Source of the DNA: Klebsiella electrica
GTDB lineage: Bacteria; Pseudomonadota; Gammaproteobacteria; Enterobacterales; Enterobacteriaceae
Direction of reading: 5' to 3'
NCBI RefSeq assembly: GCF_006711645.1
Contig: NZ_CP041247.1
Span: 3,596,001-3,660,000, forward strand
Length of the DNA: 64,000 bases
The notes beneath the pieces are model-generated. The model was not told where the DNA came from, ran no database searches, and worked only from the letters and a program-made list of their open reading frames with translations. Positions 19,262 to 27,252 of this stretch are shown here, piece after piece (the stretch's first letter is position 1; the number at the start of each line of letters is the position of its first letter). Made by a program: the position numbers and the translations under genes.

Positions 19262-20278
19262 TTATGGCTCCTGCATATAGCGACTGAATGCGCTTTGCAA
19301 ACGATCGGCCTCCAGGCCGCGTAAGATAAAGACCAGCGTCGAATCTTCCAGTTCTCCTGGCCAGTCTCGCAGGTGCACGGGCGGGTGTAAGGTATGCTGG
19401 ACACCGTGGATGACAATCGGCGAGCGGCTCTCACTCACGCGTAAAATGCCTTTCATCCGTAGTATCGAGCCACCGTGGCAGTGTAATAGCATCGATAACC
19501 AGATCGCAAATGAGAGCCAGTTGACCGACTGTTGCAGGGTCACCACGCAGGTTTGCGTCGCAGGATGTAACGTCGAATGTGCAACGGGATGCCGGAAAAA
19601 ATCGTCATGACCGCAGGCCCCGAGCCAACGGAAACGCTGCTCCCGCGAACCCCGCATAACCTGAAGCTGAAATAAGCGATGAAAGTCATTGAGCGCCTGC
19701 CGGGTATCGCTCAGTTCCGCCAGAGGGTTAAGCTGCTGTAGCCACTGACGGAGCATGACAGCCTCTTCCCTCGTCGTCCGATCGCATTTACTGAGCAGCA
19801 GTTTATCGGCAGCCGTAACCTGCGCCAGCCATTCAGGTTGAGTCTCTGCCTGAGATCGGGCATGTTCTGCATCCACCAGAGTCACCAGAGTCCCCTGGCT
19901 GAAGTGGTGCTGGAGCTGAGGATCGTGCAGTAACGTCGACAGTATTGACGCAGGATCAGCCAGCCCGGTCGTTTCCAGTATGACCTGGTTAAATGGCGGA
20001 AGCCGCCCACGCGCACGGCGTTCATAGAGGTCGAGAAGCGCCGTTTTCAATTCCCCCCGAATCTGGCAACAGACACAGCCGCTCGGTAACAGCACGGTTT
20101 CCGGCGCGACCTCACTGAGCAGATAATGATCGATCCCTACTTCACCAAATTCGTTTACCAGCAGCGCGATTTCATTAAGATTCTGCTGTGCCAGCCAGCC
20201 CTTTAACAAGGTTGTTTTACCGCTGCCGAGGAAACCGCTCAGCACATGGAGCGGTAATTTTTCTTCGTATTGCATCAC
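19262..20278 (-). CDS. CobW/COG0523-family GTPase (metal-chaperone type)
   Basis: The 338-residue P-loop GTPase has Walker A GFLGSGKTTLL near residue 15, the COG0523 metal motif GCVCC (Cys68, Cys70, Cys71), the switch ETTGLADP, and the guanine motif SKCD (TKxD-like). The C-terminal CobW_C domain contains RMKGILRV. Such proteins deliver zinc, cobalt or iron to client enzymes, often encoded beside them. Here the likely clients are the metal-dependent hydrolase at 23542-24423 or the small Cys protein at 20297-20581. It overlaps no gene; four bases separate it from the PotD-like gene. Confidence 0.88.
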   Translation of the reverse strand: MMQYEEKLPLHVLSGFLGSGKTTLLKGWLAQQNLNEIALLVNEFGEVGIDHYLLSEVAPETVLLPSGCVCCQIRGELKTALLDLYERRARGRLPPFNQVILETTGLADPASILSTLLHDPQLQHHFSQGTLVTLVDAEHARSQAETQPEWLAQVTAADKLLLSKCDRTTREEAVMLRQWLQQLNPLAELSDTRQALNDFHRLFQLQVMRGSREQRFRWLGACGHDDFFRHPVAHSTLHPATQTCVVTLQQSVNWLSFAIWLSMLLHCHGGSILRMKGILRVSESRSPIVIHGVQHTLHPPVHLRDWPGELEDSTLVFILRGLEADRLQSAFSRYMQEP

Positions 20279-20296
20279 TGTTCCTCCCGACGGTAG

Positions 20297-20581
20297 CTAC
20301 AGCGCCGCTAGCCAGTTCTCGTCCAGCGGATCCACCGAACGCCCGCTCATCTTTTCGGCCTCGATCCACAATGCGTCCAGTGAATATACCAGCGCTTGCT
20401 GACCCGTTGGGCTCGCCAGCAACCAGCTATTATGAAACTCCGTCAGCGACAATCGCCAGGGCTTCAACACCCGATTGAGCAGCGCCAGCTGCTGAAGGCG
20501 TAGCTGGCGTTGAGGTATGTCCTGCTGCAGCGGATCGCTCCACTGCGGCCCATGATTGAGTAAGCCGCACACTCCACACAT
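20297..20581 (-). CDS. Small uncharacterised protein with MCGVCG N terminus
   Basis: This 94-residue protein begins MCGVCGLLNHG. The CxxC pair at residues 2 and 5 could bind metal or, like class II amidotransferases, place Cys2 as a nucleophile, but the chain is far too short for an amidotransferase domain. The remainder is Leu/Gln-rich and probably helical (residues 20-45), followed by FHNSWLLASPTGQQALVYSL. There is no signal peptide or membrane segment. It sits tightly between the second SDR and the CobW GTPase, so it may be a CobW partner. I do not recognise a named family. Confidence 0.7.
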   Translation of the reverse strand: MCGVCGLLNHGPQWSDPLQQDIPQRQLRLQQLALLNRVLKPWRLSLTEFHNSWLLASPTGQQALVYSLDALWIEAEKMSGRSVDPLDENWLAAL

Positions 20582-20591
20582 AGCAACTCCA

Positions 20592-21338
20592 TTACTGCAT
20601 CACATCGCCAGAATTAGGGCCAAGCGTTTGACCGACAAAAAGATTGCCGCCCGGCTCGCTTGCCAGCAGAAGCGCCGCGGGTGCCACCTCTTCTGCGCGA
20701 CCAAAGCGCCCCAGCGGTAACCCGGCGGCTTTAGCCTGCTTCCACGCCTCATTAATACCATCAATCAGCGGGGTTTCAATCGGACCTGGTGCAATGGCAT
20801 TCACCAGCACATTACGGTCTGACACTTCCAGAGCCAGGGATTTGGTAAAACCGATGACCCCAGCTTTAGCGGCGGCGTAATGACTCAACTCCGCCCCACC
20901 TTTAATTCCCAGCTGTGAAGCAATATTAATCACACGCCCCCAACGCTGCGCCAGCATTGCCGGCAGCGCCCGCTGGGTCGCTAAAAACACACTGCGCAGG
21001 TCGACGGCCATCATCTCTTCCCACATCGCCAGCGTAATATCTTCACAACGTGCCTGTGTTAACATTCCGGCATTGTTGACCAGGATATCGATGCCGCCAT
21101 AACGCGCAAGGCAGCAATCAACGCCAGCCGTGGCCCCATCAACCTGGCCAACGTCAGCCACCACGCCGCAGTACTCTGCACCGTATTGCTGGAGTTGGTT
21201 GACTATCGCGTTGAGCTTATCGTTATGCCTATCGACCAGAACCAACCGCGCGCCTTCACGCGCAAACAGTTCAGCGATAGCCGCTCCTATGCCGCTGGCG
21301 GCGCCGGTAATGACGCAGCGTTTACCCTTTAGTTGCAT
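20592..21338 (-). CDS. Short-chain dehydrogenase/reductase (SDR) 1
   Basis: The 248-residue classical SDR has TGAASGIG near residue 10 (nucleotide binding), VNNAG near residue 85, and the catalytic Ser-Tyr-Lys set with YAAAK near residue 155. Asp37 (LVDRH) after the second strand points to NAD(H). ATG 21338 has AAGGAG five bases ahead; the upstream GTG 21344 is less likely. It ends ten bases before the small Cys protein gene and overlaps the SDR 2 control signals. It probably oxidises or reduces an alcohol/ketone intermediate of the operon's pathway. The substrate is unknown. Confidence 0.87.
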   Translation of the reverse strand: MQLKGKRCVITGAASGIGAAIAELFAREGARLVLVDRHNDKLNAIVNQLQQYGAEYCGVVADVGQVDGATAGVDCCLARYGGIDILVNNAGMLTQARCEDITLAMWEEMMAVDLRSVFLATQRALPAMLAQRWGRVINIASQLGIKGGAELSHYAAAKAGVIGFTKSLALEVSDRNVLVNAIAPGPIETPLIDGINEAWKQAKAAGLPLGRFGRAEEVAPAALLLASEPGGNLFVGQTLGPNSGDVMQ

Positions 21339-21347
21339 AAACACTCC

Positions 21348-22124
21348 TTAATCAGGCCAGCGGACCGTTAGCCCGCCATCAACAATAAGACTTTGACCCG
21401 TGAGATAACTGCTTTCTTCGCTGGTCAAAAACGCAATCACTTTAGCTATCTCATCCGCACGACCAACCCGGGCAAGTGGGATCGCTTTTGCGGCTCTGGC
21501 CAGTCCTTCCGGGCCAAGAGAGTTTTGTTTATCCAGCGACTGGGGCGTTTCTATCAGACCGGGAATAATGGCGTTACAGCGTATACCTTTTGGGGCAAGC
21601 TCAATGGCTAACGAACGGCAGATCCCCGGAACTACCGCTTTAGCCGCGGCATAGTGCGCATGTTCCTGCCAGCCGTACACGCCCCCTGCGATAGAAGATA
21701 CCGCCACCAGACTCGCGCCAGCGCTCAAATACGGCGCGGCGGCACGGAAACAGCGCATCACTCCGGTCAGATCAACATTAAGCATATCGTTCCAGAGAGC
21801 ATCGCTCATCTCTTCAATAGTGGCACGCCGCAAAATACCCGCGTTCGCAACCATGTAATCGAGACGGCCAAAATGCTGTACGCCCTGGGCGATAAAAGTG
21901 TCGACGGAAGCGGTCGAGCCGACATCCAGCGGTAGCCAAAGCGCATCGCCACCAGCCGCCTCTACCTGCGCGGCCGCCGCCGCAGGATCGTGGGGATCTG
22001 CCGGATAATACCCCGCGATAATACGTACCCCACGCTGTGCGTAGAGTGTGGCCAGCGCCAGACCTATACCGCTGGCGGCGCCGCTGATTGCGGCGACCGG
22101 TTGAGTTAACAAAGTCGGTTTCAT
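21348..22124 (-). CDS. Short-chain dehydrogenase/reductase (SDR) 2
   Basis: This 258-residue classical SDR is distinct from its neighbour. It has SGAASGIGLALA near residue 14, VANAGIL (a variant of NNAG) near residue 90, catalytic YAAAK near residue 160, and a C-terminal LIVDGGLTV. ATG 22124 follows AAGGAG. The second strand gives YYPADPHD, without the usual Asp/Arg cofactor signature, so NAD versus NADP is unclear. Ten bases separate it from the MFS gene and about ten from SDR 1. Two tandem SDRs suggest two redox steps or two stereoisomers. Confidence 0.87.
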   Translation of the reverse strand: MKPTLLTQPVAAISGAASGIGLALATLYAQRGVRIIAGYYPADPHDPAAAAAQVEAAGGDALWLPLDVGSTASVDTFIAQGVQHFGRLDYMVANAGILRRATIEEMSDALWNDMLNVDLTGVMRCFRAAAPYLSAGASLVAVSSIAGGVYGWQEHAHYAAAKAVVPGICRSLAIELAPKGIRCNAIIPGLIETPQSLDKQNSLGPEGLARAAKAIPLARVGRADEIAKVIAFLTSEESSYLTGQSLIVDGGLTVRWPD

Positions 22125-22133
22125 CGTTACTCC

Positions 22134-23510
22134 TTAAACCCGCGACTGCGTTGAGGTCACCACCGTTTTCACATCAACGCCGTTATGCGTCGTCGTGCGG
22201 GCAAGCAGAATGATGATGCCGGAAACGAAGCACGGAATGGCGCCAAACCATAGCGCTGCCTCCTGCCAGTGACCGCCGCTGCTGAGTACGCTGGTCGTAC
22301 CAATACCCGCGATAATCGCGCCGACCGGCCCCATCGCGGCAACCAACGCACCGGCAGTGGCGCGAATTGCGGTCGGGAAGCTCTCACTGATAAAGAACAG
22401 GGCCGCCGCGTATGGGCCAATCAGGAAAAACAGCCCGATACTGTAGAGCGCTACGATGGTGGCAAAATTATCCGGGCAGTAGAGCATGCCAGCAAAAGAT
22501 ATGCCGCCGAGCATCCAGCCCGCAGCAATGGTATTGCGGCGTCCGATCCGATCGCCGAGCCAGCCGTGTGCCAGGTAGCCGCAGTAGCCCACCAGATTCG
22601 AGAGGATCAGAATCAGCAGAGAGTTATTAAAAGAGATATCGTGGGTTTTGGTGATGACGGTCGTGCCAAGGACGCTGAAAATCTGGATGGCAAACCAGTT
22701 AATCAGCACCGCAGCGCCGAGTACCAGGGTTGAACGCAGCGACGAGCCGCGAAAGGCTGCGCTCAGACCCGCCCGATGATGCTCTTCATAAGAGACCTGA
22801 TAATCTTCTGCCACCTGACGCGCATCTTTCTCATTGCCTTGCTCACGCAGTTGCCTAATCTTCTTTTGCACCTGAAACTGCGGCGTTTCTTTCAGCTTCA
22901 GAGCAAGCACAGCGATAACCAACGAAGGCAGCGCAGCGAAAATAAAACTGCCCCGCCAGCCGATAACAGGCATCAGAATCGCGGTCAGTGCTGAGGCAAC
23001 GAGGGCCCCCACCGGCCAGCCGCCCTGAACAAGGCTATAAACAAATCCTTTGCGCTTGTTGAGTTTCGGATCATCAATCGCGTTATACAGCTCAGACAGA
23101 TAGGTGGCATTGACGGTTTGCTCGGCGTAACCGAGACCCGCGACAGAGCGAATCGCCGTCAGAGCACCTTTCCCCCAGGCACCGCCCACCGCCGTCAGCA
23201 ACGAGCAGATGGCAGCGCCGCCAACGGTGATGACGATCCCCATACGACGGCCAAGGCGATCGACCAGAGGCCCTATCGCCAGTGCAATAACCGCACCGCC
23301 AACGGCAACCCAGGTAGCAATCTCCGACTGCTCAACCTCGCTCCAGTTAAAATGGCTACCAATTTCCGGCAGCAGTGTGCCAAAAAGGATGAAATCATAG
23401 ACTGCAAAAACCCAGGCAAAAAAAGCGATCCAGGTGGCAAATTTCACATCCCTGATAGTCAACTGCTGCGGCTGCCAGCCATTTACGGAGATCTTTTTAA
23501 ACGTGCTCAT
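22134..23510 (-). CDS. MFS transporter (AAHS/sugar-porter-like)
   Basis: The 458-residue protein has about twelve membrane segments. The loop 2-3 signature GPLVDRLGRRMG lies near residue 80 and a second copy, GWLGDRIGRRNT, near residue 320. A charged cytoplasmic loop (residues 205-250) links the halves. It resembles aromatic-acid and sialate/organic-acid MFS symporters. It lies in the middle of the operon between the hydrolase and the SDRs, so it probably imports the pathway substrate. It ends ten bases before SDR 2. Confidence 0.87.
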   Translation of the reverse strand: MSTFKKISVNGWQPQQLTIRDVKFATWIAFFAWVFAVYDFILFGTLLPEIGSHFNWSEVEQSEIATWVAVGGAVIALAIGPLVDRLGRRMGIVITVGGAAICSLLTAVGGAWGKGALTAIRSVAGLGYAEQTVNATYLSELYNAIDDPKLNKRKGFVYSLVQGGWPVGALVASALTAILMPVIGWRGSFIFAALPSLVIAVLALKLKETPQFQVQKKIRQLREQGNEKDARQVAEDYQVSYEEHHRAGLSAAFRGSSLRSTLVLGAAVLINWFAIQIFSVLGTTVITKTHDISFNNSLLILILSNLVGYCGYLAHGWLGDRIGRRNTIAAGWMLGGISFAGMLYCPDNFATIVALYSIGLFFLIGPYAAALFFISESFPTAIRATAGALVAAMGPVGAIIAGIGTTSVLSSGGHWQEAALWFGAIPCFVSGIIILLARTTTHNGVDVKTVVTSTQSRV

Positions 23511-23541
23511 AGTGCTATCACTCAGTCAGGGGTTAAGGGGA

Positions 23542-24423
23542 TTATGCCGAACGCGGTTTGCGCTGCTTAAAATCGTCGGCAATCTCGTCAAAAGTCACAA
23601 AACGAACGCCTTCATGGCTACGGATGTATTGAATTAAGCGTTCCAGCATTAACAACACCTGCGGACGCCCGGAAACATCGGGGTGAATAGTCATGGCAAA
23701 TACCGCATAGTCATTTTCGCGATACACCCAGTCGAACTGGTCGCGCCACATCTCTTCCAGATGGCGGGGATTGACGAAGCCATGACTGTTTGGCGACTTT
23801 TTGATGAACATCATGGGAGGCAGATCATCGAGATACCAGTTAGCAGGGATCTCAATCAGATCCGTTTCCTCGCCGCGCTGCAGTGGTTTCATCCAGGCAT
23901 CGGGATGCTGGCTATAGTCGATTTTGGTCCAGCTATCACCTACACGAACGTAGTACGGATGGAAATCGTTATGCATCAGGCTGTGGTCATACTTGATGCC
24001 TTTTTTCAGCAACAGCTCATTTGTCACGTTGCTGAATTCCCACCAGGGAGCGACATACCCGGTGGGGCGCTTACCGGAAAGTTGGCTTACCAGCTCAATA
24101 CTGCGATCCAGTACCGTCTCCTCCTGCGCAGGCGTCATCGCGATCGGGTTTTCATGGCTATAGCCGTGGATGCCGATTTCATGACCGGCATCCACTACCG
24201 CTTTCATCTGTTCAGGAAAGGTTTCAATGGAATGACCAGGGATAAACCAGGTCGTACGCAATTTCTGCTCAGCAAACATTTTCAGCAGGCGCGGCGTCCC
24301 GACTTCCCCGGCAAACAAACCGCGAGAAATATCATCGGGAGAATCTTCACCGCCATATGAACCCAACCAACCAGCGACGGCATCAACGTCCACACCAAAT
24401 GCACAAAGTATTTCTTTGGCCAT
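23542..24423 (-). CDS. Polysaccharide-deacetylase-fold hydrolase (PuuE/cyclic imidase/PgdA-like)
   Basis: The 293-residue NodB-fold metal hydrolase has [10 protein letters not shown] near residue 9 (catalytic Asp and metal Asp), [13 protein letters not shown] near residue 80 (metal His pair), and [10 protein letters not shown] near residue 135. It lacks a signal peptide. This subgroup includes allantoinase PuuE, Pseudomonas cyclic imidase and the H. pylori PgdA-like protein. The neighbouring amidase favours hydrolysis of a cyclic imide or amide ring to a half-amide, which the amidase then cleaves. It starts 12 bases after the amidase stop. The function is inferred from fold and context. Confidence 0.82.
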   Translation of the reverse strand: MAKEILCAFGVDVDAVAGWLGSYGGEDSPDDISRGLFAGEVGTPRLLKMFAEQKLRTTWFIPGHSIETFPEQMKAVVDAGHEIGIHGYSHENPIAMTPAQEETVLDRSIELVSQLSGKRPTGYVAPWWEFSNVTNELLLKKGIKYDHSLMHNDFHPYYVRVGDSWTKIDYSQHPDAWMKPLQRGEETDLIEIPANWYLDDLPPMMFIKKSPNSHGFVNPRHLEEMWRDQFDWVYRENDYAVFAMTIHPDVSGRPQVLLMLERLIQYIRSHEGVRFVTFDEIADDFKQRKPRSA

Positions 24424-24435
24424 AGTTCAGTTCCT

Positions 24436-25833
24436 TCAGGGTTGTACTGCAGAGAAATCCGCGCCAGCAGCGCGGCGCGGAGCAAGAACATTGGCTACCG
24501 CACTGGCAGCCATCAGGAGCCGGCGATCTTCGCCAGCGGGTAATGAGAAAAGCAGACTGGTGTACAGCGCGTCAGTATCCGTACCGGCAGGAAACGCCAC
24601 GCCGGGCATATCCAGTAAGCTACCCGGCATAGTTAAACGCAGCGTTGCGATATTGGTTTTGGCAAATGCCGTTGCATCAGCAATTAATGGCTGATAAAGG
24701 GGGGCAACATGCGCCACTGTCGGTGTAACCAGAATGGCACCATCCAGTTCAGCGGCCATGGCGCACTGCCAGGCGGATCGTTGCTGTAAAAAGTCATCAA
24801 GAAGCGAGGGGCTAAGCTGTCCGGAGTCCTCTAAGCGCCGCCGAATGAAAGGGTCCATTTTTTCAGCCGCGGGAGAATTCAGCAGATCGGCATGCAGTCG
24901 GAAAGCTTCAATCGCCCCAGGCCATCCATGTTCGGCAATCCATGCCAGAGCCCGATGAAAGGAGTGAACGGGACGAAAGTCTACCGTAAAGCCGCTTGCC
25001 GCAAGCAAGGCCAGGCAGCGGTAGCCCTTTTCCCGCACCGCCGCATCGGCGCTATCGAGCAGCACGGGATCGGCGATAAAACGTGGCGTACTGAAAGCCT
25101 CATCGGTTGTGCCACACAGGATAACATCGAGCTCACGCGCGTCCCGGACGCTTCGGCATAGTGGGCCCAGCGTATCCAACGACGCAGCCAGGGGAAATAC
25201 CCCGCTGTCGGTGTAGCGATGGCGGCTTGCGCGATAGCCAATAACACCGTTAAACGCCGCCGGTATCCGAATTGAACCTGCCGTATCGGTGCCTATAGCA
25301 AAACAGGCCAATCCTGCGGAAACCGCGCAAGCAGACCCGCTTGATGAGCCACCGGGAACATGTTCTGTTGACCGCCTGGAGCAGACCACTGGTGTACCGA
25401 ATAGCGGGTTAATCCCTAGCCCGGAAAAAGCGAACTCGCTCAAATTAGTTTTACCCATATTCACCATACCGGCCTGGGTTAACCGGATGACCATCCCGGC
25501 GTCTTCACTGGCCTCTGGCACCTGCAAACGCGTCGCAGAACCAGCGGTCGTTCTGGTACCAGCGAGATCGAACAGATCCTTCCAGACAACAGGAATACCG
25601 TCTAAGGCACTCAGAGGTCTTCCCTGCCGCCAACGTAATGTCGATGCGGCCGCCTCTTCGCGTGCACGCTCATGGGTAAGCGTGATGAAAATGTTGCTGC
25701 TCCGCTCAGCAGCAGCCAGGCAGACCTCGATAAAGGCCGACGGCGTGAGACTGCCCTGGCAAAACAGTGCAGCAATATCGCAGGCATCAAGCTGACCCAA
25801 CTGAAACTGGTAACGAATATTCTCAGCGTTCAT
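24436..25833 (-). CDS. Amidase-signature (AS) family hydrolase
   Basis: The 465-residue amidase-signature enzyme has the Ser-cis-Ser-Lys triad: Lys85 in VVWKDLFD, cis-Ser in PGGSSSGSA (residues 160-168), and nucleophile Ser187 in GTDTAGSIR. No signal peptide is present. It would release ammonia from a carboxylic amide, plausibly the half-amide made by the next gene product. It is the first gene of the eight-gene operon. Its 5' leader carries two copies of the AAATGTACATTT motif, and a GntR gene is divergent. Confidence 0.88.
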   Translation of the reverse strand: MNAENIRYQFQLGQLDACDIAALFCQGSLTPSAFIEVCLAAAERSSNIFITLTHERAREEAAASTLRWRQGRPLSALDGIPVVWKDLFDLAGTRTTAGSATRLQVPEASEDAGMVIRLTQAGMVNMGKTNLSEFAFSGLGINPLFGTPVVCSRRSTEHVPGGSSSGSACAVSAGLACFAIGTDTAGSIRIPAAFNGVIGYRASRHRYTDSGVFPLAASLDTLGPLCRSVRDARELDVILCGTTDEAFSTPRFIADPVLLDSADAAVREKGYRCLALLAASGFTVDFRPVHSFHRALAWIAEHGWPGAIEAFRLHADLLNSPAAEKMDPFIRRRLEDSGQLSPSLLDDFLQQRSAWQCAMAAELDGAILVTPTVAHVAPLYQPLIADATAFAKTNIATLRLTMPGSLLDMPGVAFPAGTDTDALYTSLLFSLPAGEDRRLLMAASAVANVLAPRRAAGADFSAVQP

Positions 25834-25844
25834 ACGCCACCCTT

Positions 25845-25856
25845 AAATGTACATTT
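25845..25856. promoter_or_regulatory. Candidate GntR operator, copy 1
   Basis: AAATGTACATTT is a perfect 12-base palindrome 12 bases upstream of the amidase start. Closely related copies occur at 25862-25873 and 26031-26042 in the same intergenic region. It is the best operator candidate for the divergent GntR protein. Confidence 0.55.
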
Positions 25857-25861
25857 TCAAT

Positions 25862-25873
25862 TAATGTTCATTT
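25862..25873. promoter_or_regulatory. Candidate GntR operator, copy 2
   Basis: TAATGTTCATTT matches the palindrome at 25845-25856 at ten of twelve positions and is centred 17 bases from it. Confidence 0.45.
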
Positions 25874-26030
25874 AAAGATTGGCAATACCAATGCCATAAA
25901 TTCGAATTAAAAGTAATGAAATTGTGATCTTAGTGTTTAATATTTTATTTTTTATAAATTTATCAATATTTTAAAAAAATAAAATTCATGTACGCAAAAA
26001 GTGAGCCTCACACAGCAATCCTCTTTCTTT

Positions 26031-26042
26031 AAATGTATATTT
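26031..26042. promoter_or_regulatory. Candidate GntR operator, copy 3
   Basis: AAATGTATATTT differs from copy 1 at one position and lies on the regulator side of the AT-rich divergent region (25834-26124), within TTTAAATGTATATTTAAA. An inverted repeat GCACTA-TAG-TAGTGC follows at 26071-26085. Confidence 0.5.
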
Positions 26043-26124
26043 AAATCAATGATCCGTTATTGGGAAGACTGCACTATAGTAGTGCCAGTACATACGGCAG
26101 TTTGCCCTCCATCAGGATGTGATA

Positions 26125-27165
26125 ATGTGTCGTGACTGGAACAGGACTGACAAAATGATCATGCGGACAAACAGTACACACAAGGCAGCGGAAGATACTG
26201 GCTCATCGCGCTACGAAGTCATTCGGCATGTTTTACATAACTTATTGATACAGAAAAAAATACCTCAGGGTCTGGTATTACTGGAAGGACCACTGGCGCA
26301 ACTGTTTGGCACCAGTCGGGTGCCGGTTCGCCGGGCGCTAAGCCTGTTACATGAAGAAGGCCTGATTGCGCGTTTTGAAGGGCGGGGTTTTATCGTGGCG
26401 CAGGATGCCGAGGAGATAGAACCTCTGCGCATTGCTCTCACGCGTGAACTGCTGGGGCTGGATGAACAGGAAGAGCTGGTAGATACACGTAGCTCTGGCG
26501 AAAAAGTGCTGGAAAATCTCCAGATTGTCCTCTCCACGGCCATGATATTTGGCTGCTATCAGGTTGATGAGCAAAAAGCGGCGCAGCATTACAATATCAG
26601 CCGTTCAGTGATCCGCGAGAGCCTGATGCGGCTTCGTGACAAAGGTCTGGTGGAAAAAGAGCCTTATTCTCAATGGCTAACCGGCCCGTTGACCGCCCGC
26701 GAAATCGCCGATCATTTTGAAATTCGAGCAAATCTGGAACCCGCTGCATTACGTAAGGCAGGGAAGCACCTTTCTCCAGAATGGTTGACGGCGGCGCTGG
26801 CAAGAACCCAGAAATGCAAAGGCAGACGGCTATCGCCGGCGGAACTGGAAATGCTGGAAGAAGATTTGCACGTACGCTGTCTTGAACCTGCGGGTAATAA
26901 GCTGATGATGCAGATACTGCGTCAGAATCAGTCCCCCTTTATCGTCACCCGCATTTTTTACGATCTGCTGGCGATCCCCGTGGAAACAGCCATGCTGGAA
27001 GAGCATTGTCTGGTATACGAAATGCTATTGAAAGGCAACCAGGAGCTGGCGGCCGCGTGTCTGTGCGATCATCTGGAATGCGCCCAACAGCGAACTTTAC
27101 AGCGCCTTAAAGTCCTGTCGGTATTACCTGTACCAACGCTACCTGCATTTATGGAGGCACGATAA
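26125..27165 (+). CDS. GntR-family regulator with two winged-helix domains
   Basis: The roughly 346-residue regulator has a first winged helix (about residues 30-95; PLAQLFGTSRVPVRRALSLL) and a second (about 130-190; KAAQHYNISRSVIRESLMRL), followed by an FCD-like all-helical effector domain beginning ADHFEIRANLEPAALR. GntR proteins normally have one winged helix. ATG 26125 follows AGGA with seven-base spacing; an in-frame ATG at 26155 with its own AGGA is also possible. It is divergent from the amidase operon and is its probable regulator, acting through the AAATGTACATTT sites. The ligand is unknown. Confidence 0.86.
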   Translation: MCRDWNRTDKMIMRTNSTHKAAEDTGSSRYEVIRHVLHNLLIQKKIPQGLVLLEGPLAQLFGTSRVPVRRALSLLHEEGLIARFEGRGFIVAQDAEEIEPLRIALTRELLGLDEQEELVDTRSSGEKVLENLQIVLSTAMIFGCYQVDEQKAAQHYNISRSVIRESLMRLRDKGLVEKEPYSQWLTGPLTAREIADHFEIRANLEPAALRKAGKHLSPEWLTAALARTQKCKGRRLSPAELEMLEEDLHVRCLEPAGNKLMMQILRQNQSPFIVTRIFYDLLAIPVETAMLEEHCLVYEMLLKGNQELAAACLCDHLECAQQRTLQRLKVLSVLPVPTLPAFMEAR

Positions 27166-27207
27166 GTCTGTCTTGCCATTGCGGCCAGGAGGTTTCCTCT
27201 CTTTAAC

Positions 27208-27239
27208 GGGACTACAGGGCCCGTTCAGCCCTGTAGCCC
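27208..27239. terminator. Convergent stem-loop between the GntR gene and ybiT
   Basis: CTACAGGGC (27212-27220) and GCCCTGTAG (27228-27236) form a nine-base stem around seven bases, extended by GGG/CCC past one bulge. There is no clear T tract. It lies between two convergent stops and could end transcripts from both sides. Confidence 0.45.
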
Positions 27240-27252
27240 ACGTCAGGAAAGG

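Noticed and set aside
20297..20581. Class II glutamine amidotransferase, from the MCG start
   Set aside because: At 94 residues it cannot hold the Ntn amidotransferase fold and lacks its other motifs.
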